Source of the DNA: Streptomyces griseus
Lineage (GTDB): Bacteria; Actinomycetota; Actinomycetes; Nanopelagicales; Nanopelagicaceae
DNA length: 64,000 bases
Direction: 5' to 3'
Assembly: GCA_945865365.1 (NCBI GenBank)
Contig: CAMBDL010000005.1
Span: forward strand, 1 to 64,000
In this document: one piece after another, positions 39,711 to 49,477 of the stretch
Position numbering within the stretch: position 1 is the stretch's first letter
Layout of the letters: each line of letters opens with the position of its first letter
The notes under the pieces: model-generated
The model's input: the letters and a program-made list of their open reading frames with translations, nothing else
Databases searched by the model: none
Told to the model about the DNA's origin: nothing
Program-made: the position numbers and the translations under genes

Positions 39711-40504
39711 GCTAGTTCCTGCGAGCGATCGCGCGCGGCCTTCATAGCTCTAGCTACAAGCGAGGATAGTTCGCCGGCGTCAAAAGAGGCCAAGGCTGCC
39801 GCAGTTGTTCCATTGGGGCTCGTAACATTTTCGCGCAGGGTTGTGGCAGATTTTCCAGAAGTCTCTAAGAGCTTAGCTGCACCGATAATTGTCTGATGAG
39901 TCAATGTCGTTGCATCGTCGGCAGAAAGTCCGAGCTCTTGAGCACCAGCAACCATAGCCTCCACAAATTTAAAGAAGTATGCAGGACCTGACCCACTTGT
40001 TGCAGTTACCGCATCCTGTAAATCTTCGGGTACTTCAATTACTTTGCCCGTGGCAGCTAAAAACTTCGTTACAAACTCCTTTTGCGCAGGGCTGACACCA
40101 GCACCAAGTGACATAGCCGCCATACCCGCCCCAGCCATTGTGGCAGTGTTTGGCATTACTCGAATCACAGGGTTATCGAGGTGCTGGGAGATAAAATCGA
40201 TTCTCTTTCCAGCTGCAAAACTAACAATTAGGGCTTGCGGATTAATTGTCTCTCGCATTTCATCTAACACTCCGGCCATATCCTGTGGCTTTACTACAAG
40301 CAAGATAGCGTGAGCTGAAGCTACATTCGCTGCAAGATCACTCGCGTTAACTCCATATGTAGCAATAAGTTCATCACGGCGTTCAACACGCTTTTCAGAG
40401 ATAGTCACAGAATCTGATTTCACGCCACTTGCAATAAGCGCAGAAATAAGCGCCTCGCCCATTACTCCAGCACCTATTACACCAACGCACATCTGCTGAT
40501 TCAT
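39707..40504 (-). CDS. proC: Pyrroline-5-carboxylate reductase
   Basis: A 265-residue NAD(P)H-dependent enzyme for the last step of proline synthesis. The Rossmann motif GVIGAGVMGEALISAL is at the N-terminus, VKPQDM is the cofactor-adjacent loop, MPNTATMAGAGM follows, and the C-terminal block AVTATSGSGPAYFFKF with GAAKLL is the active-site region. TACGCT lies exactly six bases before the ATG, consistent with leaderless translation. Confidence 0.95.
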   Translation of the reverse strand: MNQQMCVGVIGAGVMGEALISALIASGVKSDSVTISEKRVERRDELIATYGVNASDLAANVASAHAILLVVKPQDMAGVLDEMRETINPQALIVSFAAGKRIDFISQHLDNPVIRVMPNTATMAGAGMAAMSLGAGVSPAQKEFVTKFLAATGKVIEVPEDLQDAVTATSGSGPAYFFKFVEAMVAGAQELGLSADDATTLTHQTIIGAAKLLETSGKSATTLRENVTSPNGTTAAALASFDAGELSSLVARAMKAARDRSQELA

Positions 40505-40510
40505 TGTGCA

Positions 40511-40516
40511 AGCGTA
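40511..40516 (-). promoter_or_regulatory. Probable -10 box of proC
   Basis: TACGCT on the minus strand, six bases, then the proC ATG. It lies in the 39-base divergent gap. Confidence 0.6.
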
Positions 40517-40529
40517 CCTGTTAAGCGTG

Positions 40530-40535
40530 TAGGCT
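40530..40535 (+). promoter_or_regulatory. Probable -10 box of the cysteine-rich protein gene
   Basis: TAGGCT, eight bases, then ATG at 40544. The spacing is two bases longer than the common pattern in this window. Confidence 0.45.
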
Positions 40536-40543
40536 CTGCGACT

Positions 40544-41356
40544 ATGTCGGAACTAAAGCCAGGTTTTGCACGTGATTGGGTTGAATTTACTGACCCACAT
40601 AACGCAGAAGAAATATTTAAGTGCGACCTAACCTGGTTGACCTCATATTGGACCTGTATTTATGGAGATGGCTGCCAAGGTGTATTCAAGAGTCAACCTG
40701 ATGCTGGTTGCTGTACCGAAGGCGCCATGTATACCGATGAAGAGGATGAAAAACGCACAGATAAAGCCGCAGCATATTTAACACCAGACATGTGGCAGTT
40801 TTATTCTGAAGCACGCCCTAAGAAACCTGGAGCAAAGCTTCGTATTTCAGAAAAAGATGAGGATGGCGAGCGCAAGACTCGGCGCGTAGAAGATGGTTGC
40901 ATCTTCTTAAACCGCAAAGGCTATGAGGCTGAAGGTTTTACCGGATCATTTGGTTGCGTATTACACCACCTTGCAATTAAGGAAAATAAGCACTTCGTAG
41001 ACACCAAGCCAGATGTGTGCTGGCAGTTGCCACTGCGACGCAGTTTTGAAACTCGTGAAGTTGGCGAGCGCGAATACTCCGTGACCGTTATTGGCGAATA
41101 CGAGCGCTTAGTATGGGGCGATGGTGGCGATGATTTTGATTGGTACTGCACGAGTAATACCGATGCCCATGTCGGCAAAGAGCCTGTCTATATTTCAAAT
41201 AAGTATGAGCTTCAAAAACTTATGGGCGAAGGGCCTTACGCTGAGTTAGCACGCATGTGTGATCAACGTATGGCGGGAATTCGTGATGCCCAAGCGCGAT
41301 CACTACCTCTCTTTGTAATCCAGCATCCAGCAACACTGGCTGCCGCTAAGCAATAA
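40544..41356 (+). CDS. Cysteine-rich conserved protein, possible metal binder
   Basis: A 270-residue soluble protein with a striking set of cysteines: 27, 38, 44, the pair 56-57, 119, 138, 159, 202 and 239, plus histidines 141-142. The segments AGCCTEGA, EDGCIFLN, GCVLHHLA and DVCWQLPLR recall the Zn/Fe-chelating DUF3109/YkgJ-type domain. That link is from memory and not certain. Acidic region 61-75. It is divergent from proC and 26 bases upstream of radA. Function unknown; an oxidoreductase or metal-cluster role is only a guess. Confidence 0.7.
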   Translation: MSELKPGFARDWVEFTDPHNAEEIFKCDLTWLTSYWTCIYGDGCQGVFKSQPDAGCCTEGAMYTDEEDEKRTDKAAAYLTPDMWQFYSEARPKKPGAKLRISEKDEDGERKTRRVEDGCIFLNRKGYEAEGFTGSFGCVLHHLAIKENKHFVDTKPDVCWQLPLRRSFETREVGEREYSVTVIGEYERLVWGDGGDDFDWYCTSNTDAHVGKEPVYISNKYELQKLMGEGPYAELARMCDQRMAGIRDAQARSLPLFVIQHPATLAAAKQ

Positions 41357-41370
41357 CCACTCCTTGGTTC

Positions 41371-41376
41371 TAGGCT
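41371..41376 (+). promoter_or_regulatory. Probable -10 box of radA
   Basis: TAGGCT, exactly six bases, then ATG at 41383. No ribosome binding site is present. Confidence 0.6.
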
Positions 41377-41382
41377 CTACCC

Positions 41383-42750
41383 ATGGCCAAAGTCGAGAAA
41401 GATCCCTTCCGCTGCAGTGAGTGTGGATGGACATCGCAAAAATGGGTTGGTCGATGCGGTGAGTGCCAAGCCTGGGGTTGTGTTGAAGAGCTAGCAGCAC
41501 CTAAAAAACTCTCTCTAGTTGCTGGGCACGTGACGCATAAAGCCACCCCTATTGGCGATGTTGATCTATCTGCAGCTCACGCTCGTCCAACAGGTGTATC
41601 TGAACTTGATCGTGTTTTAGGTGGTGGGTTAGTTCCAGGAGCAGCGATTTTATTAGCAGGCGAACCCGGAGTTGGAAAATCTACATTACTTTTATCTGTT
41701 GCAGCACAAAGTGCAGCACAAGGAATCTCCGCCCTTTACATAAGTGGTGAAGAATCTGCATCCCAGGTTCGTTTACGTGCTGAGCGAATTAAGGCGATAG
41801 ATCCCGCATTATTTTTAGCCTCTGAAACCGATTTAGGCGCGGTGATTGCTCACATTGATGCCGTGAAGCCTGAGTTAGTAATTATCGATTCAATTCAAAC
41901 TATCGGTAGCTCAACGGCCGATGGATCACCTGGTGGAGTTACACAAGTACGTGAAGTCGCAGGAGCGCTTATTCGTATCTGTAAAGATCGAGATATCACT
42001 CTTTTATTAGTAGGCCATGTTACTAAAGATGGTTCAATTGCTGGTCCACGCTTACTCGAACATATAGTTGATGTGGTTCTTCAGTTTGAAGGCGAACGTC
42101 ACTCACGATTACGGTTGATTCGTGCAATTAAAAACCGTTTTGGTGCATCTGATGAAGTTGGATGTTTTGATTTAAGTGATGTTGGAATTGAATCTGTACT
42201 CGATCCAACTGGACTCTTTACTTCTCGCCATACTGAACCGGTTCCTGGTACATGCGTCACGGTCACACTTGAAGGCCGACGCCCATTACTTGCTGAGATT
42301 CAAGCGCTAGTAAGTCAAGGGCGGGAAAATGACTTTGGAAATGTGCGAAGAGTTGTATCAGGATTAGATTCGGCTCGAACATCTATGACTTTAGCTGTAC
42401 TAGAACTTCGGGCACATGTTCGTATTGGTGGGCGCGATGTATATGCGGCAACCGTGGGTGGAATGAAAATGTCGGAGCCTGCAGCTGATTTAGCCCTCGC
42501 CTTGGCGGTCGCTTCGGCAGCCAAGGGCCTTGCCCTGCCACCTGATTTAGTTGCAGTAGGTGAAGTTGGTTTAGCTGGTGAAATCCGAAAAGTGAGCGGA
42601 GTTAATCGCCGCCTGCAAGAGGCCTACCGCTTAGGTTTTAAACGCGCCCTTGTCCCAACTGGGTCAGAGACAACCATCGCAGGTATGGAGATAGTAGAAG
42701 TTTCTCGCCTTGATCAAGCGCTCTCACGGGTAAAAATAACTGGCGAATGA
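41383..42750 (+). CDS. radA: DNA repair protein RadA
   Basis: A 455-residue RecA-related helicase that promotes branch migration in recombination. The N-terminal C4 zinc finger has CSECG and CGECQ pairs. Walker A is GEPGVGKST, and the RadA-specific KNRFG motif is in IKNRFGASDE. The C-terminal Lon-like domain (about 330-455) is complete. It overlaps mutY by four bases. The c-di-AMP cyclase gene disA, which usually follows radA in Actinobacteria, is not present here. Confidence 0.96.
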   Translation: MAKVEKDPFRCSECGWTSQKWVGRCGECQAWGCVEELAAPKKLSLVAGHVTHKATPIGDVDLSAAHARPTGVSELDRVLGGGLVPGAAILLAGEPGVGKSTLLLSVAAQSAAQGISALYISGEESASQVRLRAERIKAIDPALFLASETDLGAVIAHIDAVKPELVIIDSIQTIGSSTADGSPGGVTQVREVAGALIRICKDRDITLLLVGHVTKDGSIAGPRLLEHIVDVVLQFEGERHSRLRLIRAIKNRFGASDEVGCFDLSDVGIESVLDPTGLFTSRHTEPVPGTCVTVTLEGRRPLLAEIQALVSQGRENDFGNVRRVVSGLDSARTSMTLAVLELRAHVRIGGRDVYAATVGGMKMSEPAADLALALAVASAAKGLALPPDLVAVGEVGLAGEIRKVSGVNRRLQEAYRLGFKRALVPTGSETTIAGMEIVEVSRLDQALSRVKITGE

Positions 42751-43598
42751 ACCCGCTTGAAAAACCGATAGTTAACTGGTTTAAGAGAAATAAACGGGAT
42801 TTACCATGGCGCAATACATCACCATGGGGAGTCATGGTCAGCGAGTACATGCTGCAACAAACACCTGTAAATCGTGTTTTACCACAGTGGATTCAATGGA
42901 TGGAACGTTGGCCAACTCCATCTGATTTAGCACAAGCAACTCCGGCACAGGTAATTACTGCATGGGGCCGACTTGGTTATCCGAGGCGCGCACTGCGATT
43001 ACATAGTGCTGCTCAGATTATCGCCGAAGATTTTAATAATAAAGTTCCTAGTAATGCTAAAACTCTGCAACTACTTCCTGGAATCGGTGAATACACAGCT
43101 GCAGCCATTGCAGCATTTGCTTTTGAGGAAGCAACCTTGGTGATGGATGTAAATATTCGGCGCTTGCTTGTACGCGTGATAGATGGTGAAGAACATCCAA
43201 AGCCCGCCCCAACAGTGAGGGAAAAGAGTTCACGTCAATCATTAATGCCAAGCAAGGATGCACATATCTGGGCGGCGGCAACTATGGAATTAGGTGCACT
43301 CGTATGTACTTCCTCTAACCCAAAGTGTGAACTCTGTCCTGTCATTTCACAATGTAATTGGCGCAAGAATGGTTATCCAAAGAGTGAACTCGTTCGGAAA
43401 TCTCAAGATTGGCATGGAACCGATCGCAAGTGTCGTGGAACAATTGTTCAAGCCTTACGCGAGAATGAATCCTTAACCGAGAATGCAATTAAGAAACTCT
43501 GGCCAGATGAGTCCCAGGTAGAAAAAGCCATTAAAACACTGCAGGACGACCAGTTAATTCAGGCTATTTCTCGCAATCGCTATAGGCTTCCACAATGA
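42747..43598 (+). CDS. mutY: A/G-specific adenine glycosylase
   Basis: A 283-residue base-excision repair enzyme that removes adenine opposite 8-oxoguanine. The catalytic glutamate is in SEYMLQQTPV, the helix-hairpin-helix is LPGIGEYTAAAI, the catalytic aspartate is in VMDVNIRR, and the 4Fe-4S cluster cysteines are in CTSSNPKCELC and SQC. The usual NUDIX-like C-terminal domain is missing; the last 70 residues look like a small winged helix. Overlaps radA and the following GNAT gene by four bases each. Confidence 0.93.
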   Translation: MNPLEKPIVNWFKRNKRDLPWRNTSPWGVMVSEYMLQQTPVNRVLPQWIQWMERWPTPSDLAQATPAQVITAWGRLGYPRRALRLHSAAQIIAEDFNNKVPSNAKTLQLLPGIGEYTAAAIAAFAFEEATLVMDVNIRRLLVRVIDGEEHPKPAPTVREKSSRQSLMPSKDAHIWAAATMELGALVCTSSNPKCELCPVISQCNWRKNGYPKSELVRKSQDWHGTDRKCRGTIVQALRENESLTENAIKKLWPDESQVEKAIKTLQDDQLIQAISRNRYRLPQ

Positions 43599-44062
43599 TT
43601 CGTGTGGCCGTTAAAGCAGATGCGCCGAAGATTCTGCAGTTAATTAGGGATCTAGCCTTATATGAGAAAGCCCCCCTTGAGGCTGTGGCAACCTTAGAAC
43701 AGATTGAGCAAACAATCTTTTCGAATCAGCCGAGCGCGTTTGCCCACGTCGCAGAGGTTGATGGAGAGGTTGTTGGAATCTCCATCTGGTTCCTCAATTA
43801 CTCAACCTGGCTTGGAAAGCCAGGAATTTATCTAGAGGATCTCTATGTTGACCCTTTGCACCGCGGCAAAGGTTTAGGTCTGGCACTATTAAAAGAGCTC
43901 GCCTCTATATGTAGTGAGCGCGGATATGAGCGATTGCAGTGGTGGGTATTGGATTGGAATGAAGCCTCGATTGAGTTCTATAAATCCTTAGGCGCAGTTG
44001 CCATGGATGAATGGACCGTCTATCGAGTTACCGGAGAAGCGTTAAGAAAACTAGGCTCCTAA
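43595..44062 (+). CDS. GNAT family N-acetyltransferase (SSAT-like)
   Basis: A 155-residue acetyltransferase. The acetyl-CoA motif is VDPLHRGKGLGLALL, preceded by GIYLEDLYV, and followed by WWVLDWNEASIEFYKSLGA, a pattern close to diamine (spermidine/spermine) N-acetyltransferases. Its natural substrate could be a polyamine or an amino group on a small molecule. It starts four bases inside mutY and its stop is one base from the convergent clpC stop. Confidence 0.88.
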   Translation: MIRVAVKADAPKILQLIRDLALYEKAPLEAVATLEQIEQTIFSNQPSAFAHVAEVDGEVVGISIWFLNYSTWLGKPGIYLEDLYVDPLHRGKGLGLALLKELASICSERGYERLQWWVLDWNEASIEFYKSLGAVAMDEWTVYRVTGEALRKLGS

Positions 44063-44063
44063 C

Positions 44064-46565
44064 TTAGGCTGTTGGTGCCTCAGCTAAATCCTCTGGGCTA
44101 TCAGGGGTTTCAACTTTGGAAGCACCCTTGAAAGTGAACACTGCGTCAGCGCCTTCACCTTCGGCATCGACAACAACGATTTCGCCAGCCTTGAGCTCAC
44201 CAAACAAAATTCTTTCAGAGAGCGCATCTTCGATCTCACGTTGAATAGTGCGGCGAAGTGGTCGTGCGCCAAGAAGAGGATCGTAACCACGAGCAGCGAG
44301 TAAGTCTTTAGCTGCAGGAGTTAATTCGATTCCCATATCTTTTGCTTGCAAGCGATCATCTAGGTTCTTGATCATTAAATCAACGATCTGAACAATCTGA
44401 TCCTTAGTTAACTGGTGGAAGACGATTACGTCATCGATACGGTTCAGGAACTCAGGACGGAAATGCGTCTTAAGTTCATCATTTACCTTGCCCTTCATTC
44501 GATCATAATTTGTCTGTTCATCATCGCTATTTGCAAAACCAAGACCTAGGCTCTTTGAAATATCTCGAGTTCCAAGGTTGGTAGTCATAATGATGACCGT
44601 ATTTTTAAAGTCAACGGTGCGGCCTTGTGAATCTGTTAGGCGACCATCTTCTAAGACCTGCAGAAGTGAGTTAAAGATATCTGGGTGTGCCTTTTCGATC
44701 TCATCGAAGAGAACTACCGAGAAAGGGCGACGACGAACTTTTTCAGTTAACTGTCCACCTTCGTCGTAACCGACGTAGCCTGGAGGTGCACCAAATAAAC
44801 GTGATGCTGTGTGGCGCTCTGAGTATTCAGACATATCGAGTTGAATCAAAGCATCTTGATCACCGAATAAGAACGATGCCAAGGTACGTGAGAGTTCGGT
44901 CTTACCAACACCTGATGGCCCGGCAAAGATAAATGATCCACCAGGACGTCGTGGATCTTTAAGACCTGCTCGTGTACGGCGAATCGCTTGCGACAACGCC
45001 TTAATTGCTTGATCTTGACCGATGACACGATTATGTAGTTCATCTTCCATGCGAAGTAGGCGTGCCGTCTCTTCCTCGGTTAACTTAAATACTGGAATTC
45101 CAGTTGAAATAGATAGAACTTGTGCGATCAACTCTTCATCGACCTCAGTGACCTTGTCTAAATCAGTTGCTTTCCAGTTCTTTTCAGCTTCATGCTTTTC
45201 AGCGATTAAGGTTTTTTCTTTATCACGAAGCGATGCCGCTTTTTCAAAGTCCTGACCATCGATAGCCGACTCTTTTTCCTTGCGCGCATCGGCGATTTTT
45301 TCATCAAATGCACGGAGTTCAGCAGGCGCGGTCATGCGCTTGATTCGAAGGCGTGAGCCAGCCTCATCAATAAGATCAATCGCTTTGTCTGGCAAGAATC
45401 GATCAGAGACATATCGATCAGCTAAATTTGCTGCTGCCGCCAATGCGCCATCAGTAATCGATACACGGTGATGTGTTTCGTAGCGATCGCGCAAACCTTT
45501 TAGAATTTCAATTGTGTGTGCAACTGATGGCTCTTTCACTTGAATCGGTTGGAAGCGGCGCTCAAGGGCAGCATCTTTTTCAACATGCTTGCGGTATTCA
45601 TCCAGAGTTGTTGCACCGATTGTCTGGAGCTCACCACGTGCCAACATAGGCTTTAAAATACTGGCCGCATCGATTGCGCCTTCTGCTGCGCCTGCGCCAA
45701 CAAGGGTGTGAATCTCATCGATAAAGAGAATGATGTCACCTCGAGTTTTAATCTCTTTCAAGACCTTCTTCAAACGCTCTTCGAAATCTCCACGGTAACG
45801 GCTTCCGGCAACAAGTGCCCCTAAGTCAAGTGAGTACAGCTGCTTATCTTTCAAAGTCTCAGGAACATCATTCTTATAAATCGCTTGTGCAAGACCCTCG
45901 ACAACGGCTGTTTTACCTACACCTGGTTCACCAATTAACACTGGGTTATTCTTAGTACGGCGAGAAAGTACTTGCATCACACGTTCGATTTCATTCTCGC
46001 GACCGATAACAGGATCTAACTTTCCTTCACGTGCAGCTTGCGTAAGGTTTCTTCCAAATTGATCAAGGACTAATGATGTTGCAGGCGTTCCTTCTGCAGG
46101 TCCACCTTGTGCGACGGCCTCTTTACCTTGATAACCTGATAAAAGTTGAATAACTTGTTGCCGAACTCGATTTAAATCTGCACCGAGTTTTACAAGCACC
46201 TGTGCGGCAACGCCTTCACCTTCACGGATTAAGCCGAGCAAAATATGTTCAGTACCAATGTAGTTGTGACCTAGTTGCAAGGCTTCACGTAAGGAGAGCT
46301 CCAGAACTTTTTTAGCACGAGGGGTAAATGGGATATGACCGCTCGGGGCTTGCTGTCCTTGTCCGATGATCTCTTCCACTTGGGCGCGAACACCTTCGAG
46401 TGAGATTCCAAGTGATTCCAACGCTTTAGCTGCGACGCCTTCGCCCTCATGAATTAGACCCAGCAGAATGTGCTCGGTACCGATGTAGTTGTGATTGAGC
46501 ATGCGAGCCTCTTCTTGGGCCAGCACAACAACACGGCGGGCTCGGTCGGTAAAGCGCTCAAACAT
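44064..46565 (-). CDS. clpC: ATP-dependent Clp protease ATPase subunit ClpC
   Basis: An 833-residue Hsp100 unfoldase that feeds proteins to ClpP. Two N-terminal Clp repeats (about 1-145), first AAA+ domain with GEPGVGKT, a UVR segment near 425-460, and second AAA+ domain with [11 protein letters not shown] are all present. The ATG at 46565 ([11 protein letters not shown]) has AAGGAG seven bases upstream and is the family start; a more upstream frame adds nine residues without support. No obvious CtsR or ClgR operator was recognised. Confidence 0.97.
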   Translation of the reverse strand: MFERFTDRARRVVVLAQEEARMLNHNYIGTEHILLGLIHEGEGVAAKALESLGISLEGVRAQVEEIIGQGQQAPSGHIPFTPRAKKVLELSLREALQLGHNYIGTEHILLGLIREGEGVAAQVLVKLGADLNRVRQQVIQLLSGYQGKEAVAQGGPAEGTPATSLVLDQFGRNLTQAAREGKLDPVIGRENEIERVMQVLSRRTKNNPVLIGEPGVGKTAVVEGLAQAIYKNDVPETLKDKQLYSLDLGALVAGSRYRGDFEERLKKVLKEIKTRGDIILFIDEIHTLVGAGAAEGAIDAASILKPMLARGELQTIGATTLDEYRKHVEKDAALERRFQPIQVKEPSVAHTIEILKGLRDRYETHHRVSITDGALAAAANLADRYVSDRFLPDKAIDLIDEAGSRLRIKRMTAPAELRAFDEKIADARKEKESAIDGQDFEKAASLRDKEKTLIAEKHEAEKNWKATDLDKVTEVDEELIAQVLSISTGIPVFKLTEEETARLLRMEDELHNRVIGQDQAIKALSQAIRRTRAGLKDPRRPGGSFIFAGPSGVGKTELSRTLASFLFGDQDALIQLDMSEYSERHTASRLFGAPPGYVGYDEGGQLTEKVRRRPFSVVLFDEIEKAHPDIFNSLLQVLEDGRLTDSQGRTVDFKNTVIIMTTNLGTRDISKSLGLGFANSDDEQTNYDRMKGKVNDELKTHFRPEFLNRIDDVIVFHQLTKDQIVQIVDLMIKNLDDRLQAKDMGIELTPAAKDLLAARGYDPLLGARPLRRTIQREIEDALSERILFGELKAGEIVVVDAEGEGADAVFTFKGASKVETPDSPEDLAEAPTA

Positions 46566-46572
46566 GGGCTTA

Positions 46573-46578
46573 CTCCTT
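46573..46578 (-). promoter_or_regulatory. Ribosome binding site of clpC
   Basis: AAGGAG on the minus strand, seven bases before the ATG at 46565, which fixes the clpC start. Confidence 0.8.
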
Positions 46579-46688
46579 TTTATTCGATTCATTAAGCCTA
46601 ATACCTACAGGCCAAGACCCGCGCGGTGGATAGCTCGTGCCAGTTACAACCCTAGAGGTAGGGGTTTTATGCCCGAAAAGCCCACTAT

Positions 46689-47183
46689 CTAGGCGAGTTT
46701 TTTCAACATTCTGGTATTTCCAAGGGTATTTGGCTTGGCTGATTCTAAATCTAAGAACTCAGCGACGCCGGCATCGTAGGAGCGCAGTAATTGGTCATAA
46801 ACATCAGGATCTACTGGAGTGCCTTCGATAACGTCAAAGCCATGGCGGCCAAAGAACTCGGTTTCAAAGGTTAGGCAGAAAATTCGCTGCACTCCAATAT
46901 TTTTTGCTCGAGAAATAACTGCATCAAGAATTTTATGACCAATCCCCTGACCTCGTAGCGCTTCATCTACTGCCACTGTACGAACTTCTGCTAAATCCTC
47001 CCACAGCACATGCAGTGCACCACAGCCAATAACTTTGTCACCATCAACTGCAACCGTGAACTCCTGAACGCTTTCATACAACGTTACAGTCTCTTTAGTT
47101 AGAAGACGACCCTCTGGTGCATACGAATCTATTAGGGCGCGAATGCCCTTAATGTCGCTCGTTCGAGCTGCACGAATCTCCAC
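46689..47183 (-). CDS. GNAT acetyltransferase, ArgA-like (N-acetylglutamate synthase)
   Basis: A 164-residue acetyltransferase similar to the short, stand-alone actinobacterial N-acetylglutamate synthases (Rv2747 type). AEVRTVAVDEALRGQGIGHKIL is the acetyl-CoA block (two motifs run together), and CLTFETEFFGRHGFDVIEGTP is typical of ArgA C-terminal domains. It would start arginine synthesis. It lies two bases after lysS and is probably co-transcribed with it. A different amino-acid acetyltransferase activity cannot be excluded. Confidence 0.82.
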   Translation of the reverse strand: MEIRAARTSDIKGIRALIDSYAPEGRLLTKETVTLYESVQEFTVAVDGDKVIGCGALHVLWEDLAEVRTVAVDEALRGQGIGHKILDAVISRAKNIGVQRIFCLTFETEFFGRHGFDVIEGTPVDPDVYDQLLRSYDAGVAEFLDLESAKPNTLGNTRMLKKLA

Positions 47184-47185
47184 AA

Positions 47186-48691
47186 TTAATCGCTTTCAGG
47201 TTTTACTAACGGGAATAAAATAGTTTCGCGAATTCCAAGTCCAGTTAGTGCCATCAGCAAACGATCTACTCCCATGCCCATGCCACCTGTAGGTGGCATT
47301 GCAAACTCCATTGCGCGCAAGAAATCTTCGTCAACTTGCATCGCCTCTAAATCACCCTTGGCACCTAGTGATGATTGCTCGACTAAACGATCGCGTTGAA
47401 TCACTGGATCAATTAACTCTGAGTATCCCGTTGCTAATTCAAAACCATCAACGTAGAGATCCCATTTTTCAGCAACTCCAGGAGTTTCTCGGTGTGCACG
47501 TACTAACGGAGATGTGTCAACTGGATAACCCATAACAAAAGTAGGCGCAATTAATTGATCTTTAGCGACATGTTCAAAAATCCCCTCAGCTAACTTTCCT
47601 GTAATCCACTTAGGATCAATTTTCATACCTAGTTTTGTGGCAATTGTTTTTAACTCATCAATATGCGTAAGCGCACTGACCTCTTGGCCGACGCCCTCTG
47701 AAATAGCGCCATAGAGTGAGATTTCGCGCCACGTGCCGCCCAAATCTGCTTGGCGCCCATCGTGATGAGTAACAATGTGCGATCCAGCAACTGCCATTGC
47801 GGCATTTTGAACAAGGGCACGAGTGAGCTCGGCAATTGATTTCCAATCTCCATATGCCTGATAGCTCTCGATCATTGCAAACTCAGGAGAGTGTGACGAG
47901 TCAGCGCCTTCATTACGAAAGTTTCTATTTATTTCAAAGACCCGCTCTATTCCGCCCACAACGCAGCGCTTGAGGAAAAGCTCTGGTGCGATGCGCAAAA
48001 ACAGCTCCATGTCATAAGCGTTAGAAAAAGATTTGAATGGGCGGGCGGTTGCGCCGCCATGCATAACTTGCAACATTGGGGTTTCGACTTCAATGAAATC
48101 TGCCTTGGTGAATGTGTCACGCAGAGATGTCATAACCGCTGGACGCAAGCGTGCATTAGAACGGGCTTCGGGGCGAACTATTAAGTCCACATAGCGCATT
48201 CGCACACGAGTTTCTTCAGACATTGGTTTGTGATCATTAGGTAACGGGCGAAGTGATTTTGAAGCTAACTTCCAAGAGTTAGCAAGAATTGAGAGCTCTC
48301 CGCGCTTTGATGTAATTATCTCACCAGTTACCGAAACGATGTCACCTAAATCAATATCGGATTTCCACGAATCAATAGATTCTTGCCCAATTTTATCTAA
48401 GGAAAACATCGCTTGAAGTTCGGTTCCATCGCCCTCACGCAAAGTTGCAAAACAAAGTTTTCCTGTATCACGCTTAAATATTATGCGGCCAGTCAAACTT
48501 TCAGTAACGCCGGTTGCAACATCAATCTCTAAGCCCGCGTGCTCGGTGCGAACCTCCTTTAATGTCTTGGTTCGAGGCACTGAAACTGGATACGGCTCCA
48601 CTCCAGCGCTAATGAGCGCAGCGCGCTTTTCACGGCGAATCCGTAACTGTTCTGGCAGCTCGTCTTCGGTTGGCAGGTTTTCAGTGCTCAT
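47186..48691 (-). CDS. lysS: Lysyl-tRNA synthetase, class II
   Basis: A 501-residue enzyme that charges tRNA-Lys. The N-terminal anticodon-binding OB domain (about 55-165) precedes the catalytic core with class II motif 1 (EVETPMLQ), motif 2 (FEINRNFRNEG) and motif 3 (GMGMGVDRLLMALTG). The ATG has no ribosome site; TAGACT lies ten bases upstream. The gene order lysS-clpC is conserved in Actinobacteria. Confidence 0.97.
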   Translation of the reverse strand: MSTENLPTEDELPEQLRIRREKRAALISAGVEPYPVSVPRTKTLKEVRTEHAGLEIDVATGVTESLTGRIIFKRDTGKLCFATLREGDGTELQAMFSLDKIGQESIDSWKSDIDLGDIVSVTGEIITSKRGELSILANSWKLASKSLRPLPNDHKPMSEETRVRMRYVDLIVRPEARSNARLRPAVMTSLRDTFTKADFIEVETPMLQVMHGGATARPFKSFSNAYDMELFLRIAPELFLKRCVVGGIERVFEINRNFRNEGADSSHSPEFAMIESYQAYGDWKSIAELTRALVQNAAMAVAGSHIVTHHDGRQADLGGTWREISLYGAISEGVGQEVSALTHIDELKTIATKLGMKIDPKWITGKLAEGIFEHVAKDQLIAPTFVMGYPVDTSPLVRAHRETPGVAEKWDLYVDGFELATGYSELIDPVIQRDRLVEQSSLGAKGDLEAMQVDEDFLRAMEFAMPPTGGMGMGVDRLLMALTGLGIRETILFPLVKPESD

Positions 48692-48712
48692 AATGAAAGC
48701 AAGTCTAGCGAC

Positions 48713-49477
48713 TCAAGCATTTCGTTCGTGAATTAAGCGAAGGCCAATCAAGGTTAAGTCTGGCTCATGCTTATCAATAGTTTCAGAGACTCCGATTATT
48801 AATGGCGCTAATCCGCCTGTGGCGATGACTGTTGGCTTGCCTGAATATGATTCGGCTAATTCTGCAGTGATTCGATCAACTAATCCATCGACTTGGCCGG
48901 CAAAACCATAGATTGTGCCTGATTGCAAAGCTTCAACAGTATTTTTACCGATGACATTTTTTGGTCTGACAAGTTCAACTTTACGAAGTTGGGCAGCGCG
49001 TGCAGCTAGCGCATCCACTGAGATTTCTATACCTGGAGCAAGTGCGCCACCTAAAAACTCGCCTTTAGGTGAGACAACATCTAAATTAGTAGAGGTCCCA
49101 AAATCCACAACGATTGATGGGCCACCAAATAATGTGTGTGCTGCAAGCGTATTAACGATGCGATCGGCGCCAATCTCCTTTGGATTATCGACTAGCAAAG
49201 GCACCCCCGTCTTGATACCAGGTTCAACAATGGTTGTTCGCACATCGGCAAAATAATCTGCAATCATGTTGCGCAGCTCCCGCAGAGTTGCAGGTACGGT
49301 AGAACAAATCGATAGTCCAGTAACTGTGTAGTCCTCAACTAAAGAGCGATACTGCAGCCACAATTCATCGGCAGTACTTCGTGGGTCGGTTTTAACACGC
49401 CACGATCGTATAAGTTCTTCACCATCAAAAATACCTAATACAGTATTTGTATTACCCACATCAATTGTTAGCAGCAT
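48713..49477 (-). CDS. coaX: Type III pantothenate kinase
   Basis: A 254-residue kinase of the ASKHA fold for the first step of coenzyme A synthesis. The phosphate motif DVGNTNTVLG is at the N-terminus, GADRIVNTLAAH and DFGTSTNLDVV are the other conserved blocks. It overlaps the end of panC by one base (TAATG). Usually panD lies between panC and coaX in mycobacteria; it is absent here. Confidence 0.94.
   Translation of the reverse strand: MLLTIDVGNTNTVLGIFDGEELIRSWRVKTDPRSTADELWLQYRSLVEDYTVTGLSICSTVPATLRELRNMIADYFADVRTTIVEPGIKTGVPLLVDNPKEIGADRIVNTLAAHTLFGGPSIVVDFGTSTNLDVVSPKGEFLGGALAPGIEISVDALAARAAQLRKVELVRPKNVIGKNTVEALQSGTIYGFAGQVDGLVDRITAELAESYSGKPTVIATGGLAPLIIGVSETIDKHEPDLTLIGLRLIHERNA

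Noticed and set aside
46649-46668. Inverted repeat between the argA-like gene and clpC, possible terminator or operator
   Set aside because: The arms AACCCTA and TAGGGGTT pair with one bulged base, but on the transcribed (minus) strand no T-run follows. It does not match a known ClgR or CtsR site.
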